64,000 nt of DNA, taken from Asaia bogorensis (GTDB lineage Bacteria > Pseudomonadota > Alphaproteobacteria > Reyranellales > Reyranellaceae). The DNA lies in the NCBI GenBank assembly GCA_945889625.1, contig CAMDCE010000008.1:1-64000 (forward strand), written 5' to 3'. Below the pieces are notes generated by a model. It saw nothing but the letters and a program-made list of their open reading frames with translations, had not been told where the DNA came from and did no database searches. Made by a program: the position numbers and the translations under genes. Below are positions 62,283 through 64,000 of the stretch, piece after piece (position 1 is the first letter of the stretch; every line of letters starts with the position of its first letter).

Positions 62283-62765
62283 TCATCGCGGCCCCACTCG
62301 CAGCGGCTCGGGCAGCGCATCGGGCAGTTTGCCGACCATGTGGACCGCGGCCTGCATGGCCACGATGTAGCCGTAGGGGCCAAGGCCGCAGATCACGGCC
62401 TTGGCCGCCGCGGAGAGCTTGGAATGCCGGTGCAGTTCGTCGCGCGCATGGATGTTGGAGATGTGCAGCTCGACGATCGGCCCGTCGAAGATCTTGAAGG
62501 CGTCGAACAGAGCGACCGAGGTGAACGAATAGGCCGCAGGGTTGACGATCAGCGCATCGGCCGTGCCGCGCGCCGACTGGATCAGCTCGACCATCTCGCC
62601 CTCGTGGTTCGACTGATGGCAGACTAGCGACACGCCGAGATAGTCGGCGAACTGCCGGCAGCTCGCCTCGACGGCGGCGAGCGTCGTCGAGCCGTAGATG
62701 TGCGGCTCGCGCACGCCCAGCAGGTTGAGGTTCGGGCCATTGATGATCATCAGGCGGGTCGTCAT
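62283..62765 (-). CDS. aroQ: Type II 3-dehydroquinate dehydratase
   Basis: 160 residues from ATG at 62765, with AAGGGAT upstream. INGPNLNLLGVREPHIYG, HQSNHEGEMVELI, VNPAAYSFTSVALFDA and ELHISNIHARDELHRHS are complete, including the catalytic His and the Tyr of the lid (HIYG). One usual difference is AAYSFTS for GAYTHTS. In this operon it would supply 3-dehydroshikimate for QuiC. Confidence 0.95.
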   Translation of the reverse strand: MTTRLMIINGPNLNLLGVREPHIYGSTTLAAVEASCRQFADYLGVSLVCHQSNHEGEMVELIQSARGTADALIVNPAAYSFTSVALFDAFKIFDGPIVELHISNIHARDELHRHSKLSAAAKAVICGLGPYGYIVAMQAAVHMVGKLPDALPEPLRVGPR

Positions 62766-62776
62766 GTCGTATCCCT

Positions 62777-63658
62777 TCAGTCGGCGACTGCGGCCAGGCG
62801 GTCGCGTACGGATGCCGCCTCGGCGAAGGTAGCGTGCAGGCGCGCGGCGTCGGGCGCAAAGCCGGTAAACAGCCGGTAGGCCTCGACCGCCTGGTGCACG
62901 CACATGCCGGCGCCCCCCATCACCTGCGCGCCGCGTCCGCGGGCCGCCTTGAGAAGCCTGGTTTCGAGCGGGCTGTAGATCACGTCCGCCACCCAGTGGC
63001 GCGCTTCGATCGCGTCGGCCGAGACGGGCATGCCGGGAAAACCCGTCATGCCGACAGGCGTGGCGTTGACCAGGCCCGCCGCCGTCGCCAGGACCGGCAC
63101 GGGGTCGTGCACGATCCGGCAGCGCTCCGGTCCGAAGTGTGCACTCAGGGTCGCCGCAAGGCCGGCTGCCTGGGCCTCGTTCTTGTCGCTCACCAGCAGG
63201 GTCCCGACGCCAAGATCGAACAGCGCGAAGGCCACGGCGCGGCCGGCGCCGCCGGCGCCGATCAGGACTGCCGTCTTGCCGGCGACCGCCTCGCGGCCAA
63301 GCTTCTCCTCGAAGCTTCGCCTGAATCCGGTGCGGTCGGTGTTGTAGCCCCGGGTGGTGCCGTCGCGGCCGATGGTGACGGTGTTGACCGCGCCGATCTG
63401 CCGGGCCTCATCCGATATCTCGTCGAGCAGGGCGAGAACCGCCTCCTTGAACGGATAGGTGACGTTGACGCCGGCAAAGCCCGCGGTCCGGGCGGCCGCG
63501 AGCAGATCTTCCAGGCGGCGGCCGGGTAGCAGGTCGGTGTCCATGAGGTGGTAGTGGCCGCTCCGTCCCAGGGCGGCGCAGAAATCCTCGAACAGTGCCG
63601 GCGACAGCGATCTCTGGATGTTGGCGCCGATCAGGCCGACGAGAACGCCTGCGGTCAT
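62777..63658 (-). CDS. aroE: Shikimate/quinate dehydrogenase
   Basis: 293 residues. GANIQRSLSPALFED, GFAGVNVTYPFKEAVL (catalytic Lys), GYNTDRTGF (NTD motif intact) and VLIGAGGAGRAVAFALFDLG (NADP site) are canonical. Its place beside aroQ, quiC and a TRAP permease suggests a catabolic role on quinate or shikimate. It is 11 bp from aroQ and 4 bp from the permease gene. Confidence 0.94.
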   Translation of the reverse strand: MTAGVLVGLIGANIQRSLSPALFEDFCAALGRSGHYHLMDTDLLPGRRLEDLLAAARTAGFAGVNVTYPFKEAVLALLDEISDEARQIGAVNTVTIGRDGTTRGYNTDRTGFRRSFEEKLGREAVAGKTAVLIGAGGAGRAVAFALFDLGVGTLLVSDKNEAQAAGLAATLSAHFGPERCRIVHDPVPVLATAAGLVNATPVGMTGFPGMPVSADAIEARHWVADVIYSPLETRLLKAARGRGAQVMGGAGMCVHQAVEAYRLFTGFAPDAARLHATFAEAASVRDRLAAVAD

Positions 63659-63662
63659 GGTG

Positions 63663-64000
63663 TCAGCCCTTGTAACCCAGCAACCGTGGCAGCCACAGAA
63701 CTGTCTCCGGCACGAAGGTGATGATGATCAGGGCTGCGATCATGGCATACACGAACGGCATTGTGTCGCGAATGATCGGCCGCAACGGCATGCCGGCGAT
63801 GTTGGCGACGATGAACAGCAGCAACCCATAGGGCGGGGTCACCAGGCCGATCATGATGTTGAAGACCACGACGACGCCGAAATGCACCATGTCGATGCCG
63901 AGGGCGTTGGCCGTCGGGATCATGATCGGCACGATGACAAGCAGGATCGTGCTGCCCTCGAGCAGGCAGCCCAGCACCAGGAGAATGACGTTGACCAGGA
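63663..64000 (-). CDS. TRAP transporter large permease (DctM), C-terminal part only
   Basis: The frame is open to the window edge, so the N-terminal ~320 residues are outside. The visible part contains GCLLEGSTILLVIVPIMIPT, IGLVTPPYGLLLFIVANIAG and four or five membrane helices, typical of DctM. With aroE, aroQ and quiC downstream, the likely substrate is quinate or shikimate or a related cyclic acid; this is inference. Confidence 0.88.
   Translation of the reverse strand, partial: LVNVILLVLGCLLEGSTILLVIVPIMIPTANALGIDMVHFGVVVVFNIMIGLVTPPYGLLLFIVANIAGMPLRPIIRDTMPFVYAMIAALIIITFVPETVLWLPRLLGYKG

Overview
The window is a high-GC, densely coded chromosomal segment of an alphaproteobacterium. Supporting features are the fused 1170-residue indolepyruvate ferredoxin oxidoreductase, the petABC (cytochrome bc1) operon, the order prs - rplY - pth - ychF, a NUDIX - small membrane protein - cca cluster, and many SDR, CoA-transferase and aromatic-degradation genes. 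I cannot fix the genus from sequence alone; the gene content would suit a soil or freshwater Rhodospirillales/Hyphomicrobiales-type heterotroph. No rRNA, intact tRNA, intact insertion sequence or CRISPR array was seen.

Layout. 1-2.65 kb is a scar: a PAS/GAF sensor open at the window edge, an 8-9 codon fragment that looks like a CBS-protein start, the N-terminus of a tyrosine integrase, and the 3' part of a tRNA-Arg(ACG). 2.7-11.1 kb holds two SDRs, a divergent shikimate-dehydrogenase-like protein, a peroxiredoxin, a YqgE protein, fused IorAB and a tandem universal stress protein. 11.1-15.8 kb has a TPR lipo/secreted protein, a membrane-ferredoxin-adenylate cyclase fusion in a tight operon with arsC-like, recX and HAD genes, then a TetR regulator. 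15.8-18.3 kb is a cassette of SxtJ-like, DUF5989/SxtK-like and carbamoyltransferase genes. 18.4-26.6 kb is accessory catabolism: quinone-reductase-like, HCCA isomerase-like, SDRs, a Rieske oxygenase, pirin and a LigB-like dioxygenase. 26.6-33.6 kb is a MoxR-DUF58-BatA/DUF4159 operon. 33.6-40.7 kb carries NUDIX, cca, hemF, trmL and petABC. 40.7-50.7 kb holds two tandem 71-aa membrane peptides, a CoA-transferase/CoA-lyase pair, dienelactone hydrolase, a PaiB-like protein, an orphan Rap1a/Tai-like protein, a secreted carbonic anhydrase, an HNH nuclease and a PhoX-like protein with an apparent amber truncation. 51-55 kb is the housekeeping ridA, ychF, pth, rplY, prs block. 55.1-60.1 kb is the most unusual locus: trypsin-like protease, di-heme cytochrome c, LodA/GoxA-like protein and LodB/QhpG-like flavoprotein. 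60.4-64 kb is a quinate/shikimate catabolic operon (quiC-type fusion, aroQ, aroE, TRAP permease).

The window is rich in palindromic intergenic DNA: a ~146-bp element present three times whose CTAG ends coincide with gene stop codons, REP-like GAGCGAAGCGAAGGATC pairs, a perfect 27-bp inverted repeat, and two perfect 20-bp hairpins with GTA centres overlapping stop codons of converging genes.

The best candidate for a little-described system is the 55-60 kb operon. By analogy with quinohaemoprotein amine dehydrogenase (Qhp), which combines a CTQ subunit, a di-haem cytochrome, an FAD monooxygenase and a serine protease, this locus assembles the same functional parts around a LodA-family protein. 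The LodA protein here appears to lack the usual CTQ-forming cysteine, which makes its cofactor an open question.
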